Assembly (NCBI GenBank): GCA_002378845.1
Contig: DFRY01000070.1
Coordinates: 62,371-84,765, forward strand
Direction: 5' to 3'
Length of the DNA: 22,395 bases
DNA from: Ruminococcaceae bacterium UBA3451
GTDB taxonomy: Bacteria; Bacillota; Clostridia; Oscillospirales; Acutalibacteraceae
The translations under genes and the position numbers were made by a program. Position 1 is the first letter of the stretch. Each line of letters begins with the position of its first letter. The notes under the pieces were generated by a model. It was given only the letters and a program-made list of their open reading frames with translations, had not been told where the DNA came from and did not search any database. Positions 21,884 through 22,395 of this stretch are shown here, piece by piece.

Positions 21884-22395
21884 ATGACTGTTGCAAAAAA
21901 GTTATATAAGAGCAGGTACCTGCTGCTTATGATATTGCCTTGCGTTCTATATTACGTCGTATTTCGATATGCTCCTATGTGGGGTATCTTAATTTCTTTT
22001 CAAAATTATAACCCTTTTGTTGGACTGTTTAAAAGTGCATGGGTTGGGTTGAAATGGTTTAAACAGTTTTTTGGAACCCCAGATGCTTTAAGCGTTATAA
22101 AGAATACCTTTTTGTTGGGATTATATTCTTTACTTTGGGAATTTCCGATTCCCATTTTCTTTGCACTTATCCTAAATGAGGTAAAAAATAAGTTTGCAAA
22201 AAGCTTTGTACAAACTGTTACATATATGCCCCATTTTCTTTCTTTGGTTGTTGTCTGCGGAATGGTATCGCAGATTTTGTCGCCAATCGACGGTGCGGTA
22301 AATCAGGCAATTGTCGCTTTAGGCGGAAAGCAAATTAATTTTACGGTAAGCAGCAATTGGTTTCGAACTGTATTTATTACCAGTGACATTTGGCA
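21884..22395 (+). CDS. Sugar ABC transporter permease, LplB-like (3' end beyond the window)
   Basis: An open frame of 170 codons runs off the window edge. It begins MTVAKKLYKSRYLLLMILPC, then VLYYVVFRYAPMWGILISFQ and NYNPFVG. This is the typical start of LplB/YtcP-family permeases, with TM1 and the following conserved Y-x-P-x-W-G segment. Further hydrophobic segments are visible (LLGLYSLLWEFPIPIFFALI). GAGGG lies 7 nt before ATG 21884. It would form the membrane channel with a second permease expected just downstream. The ATPase is often encoded elsewhere (MsmX-like) in these systems, and none is in this window. Confidence 0.9.
   Translation, partial: MTVAKKLYKSRYLLLMILPCVLYYVVFRYAPMWGILISFQNYNPFVGLFKSAWVGLKWFKQFFGTPDALSVIKNTFLLGLYSLLWEFPIPIFFALILNEVKNKFAKSFVQTVTYMPHFLSLVVVCGMVSQILSPIDGAVNQAIVALGGKQINFTVSSNWFRTVFITSDIW

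Noticed and set aside
1..22395. CRISPR arrays, rRNA genes, complete insertion sequences
   Set aside because: No regularly spaced repeats, no rRNA sequence and no transposase frame were seen on either strand.

Overview
The window looks like the chromosome of a low-to-moderate GC Gram-positive anaerobe, most likely Clostridia (Oscillospiraceae/Ruminococcaceae-like). The evidence is strong AGGAGG-type ribosome binding sites, sigma-A promoters, an LplA/LplB-type sugar ABC importer paired with a membrane-anchored AraC regulator, and debris of a Tn916/Tn1549-like conjugative element. Genus and species cannot be fixed from the sequence alone.

Region 1 (1-1118) is a mobile-element scar. The window opens on the last 15 bases of a tRNA whose ending resembles initiator tRNA-fMet, followed by its terminator. 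Beyond it lie a 53-aa highly basic small ORF, the C-terminal end of a tyrosine integrase, and the first about 30 codons of an element-type sigma-like protein. The last two are fused by a large internal deletion. Promoters and terminators of the old element survive.

Region 2 (1119-7337) is a detoxification/efflux module. A minus-strand operon encodes a heterodimeric ABC exporter (3780-5504 and 2005-3783) and an alpha/beta hydrolase (1119-1976). A minus-strand short-chain dehydrogenase (5664-6506) and a divergent TetR-family regulator (6675-7337) follow. The same 13-bp palindrome, CTAAC-N3-GTTAG, sits at all three promoters, so the TetR protein probably represses the whole set.

Region 3 (7338-10802) is AT-rich and largely uncharacterised. 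It holds a 58-nt near-perfect hairpin repeat, a small holin-like membrane protein, and an atypical orphan OmpR-type response regulator. Divergent from these is a two-gene unit encoding an unknown 248-aa protein and a very divergent arginase/ureohydrolase-fold protein that keeps the metal ligands. This is the best candidate in the window for an undescribed system.

Region 4 (10803-22395) is a carbohydrate-utilisation locus: a DUF2264 protein, an alpha-D-phosphohexomutase, a GH94-like glycoside phosphorylase, a two-TM AraC-family sensor-regulator, an LplA-like lipoprotein, and the start of an LplB-like permease that runs off the window. The inferred logic is uptake of an oligosaccharide, intracellular trimming and phosphorolysis, then conversion of sugar-1-phosphate to sugar-6-phosphate. 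A near-identical 21-bp palindromic element upstream of the DUF2264 and mutase genes suggests shared regulation.
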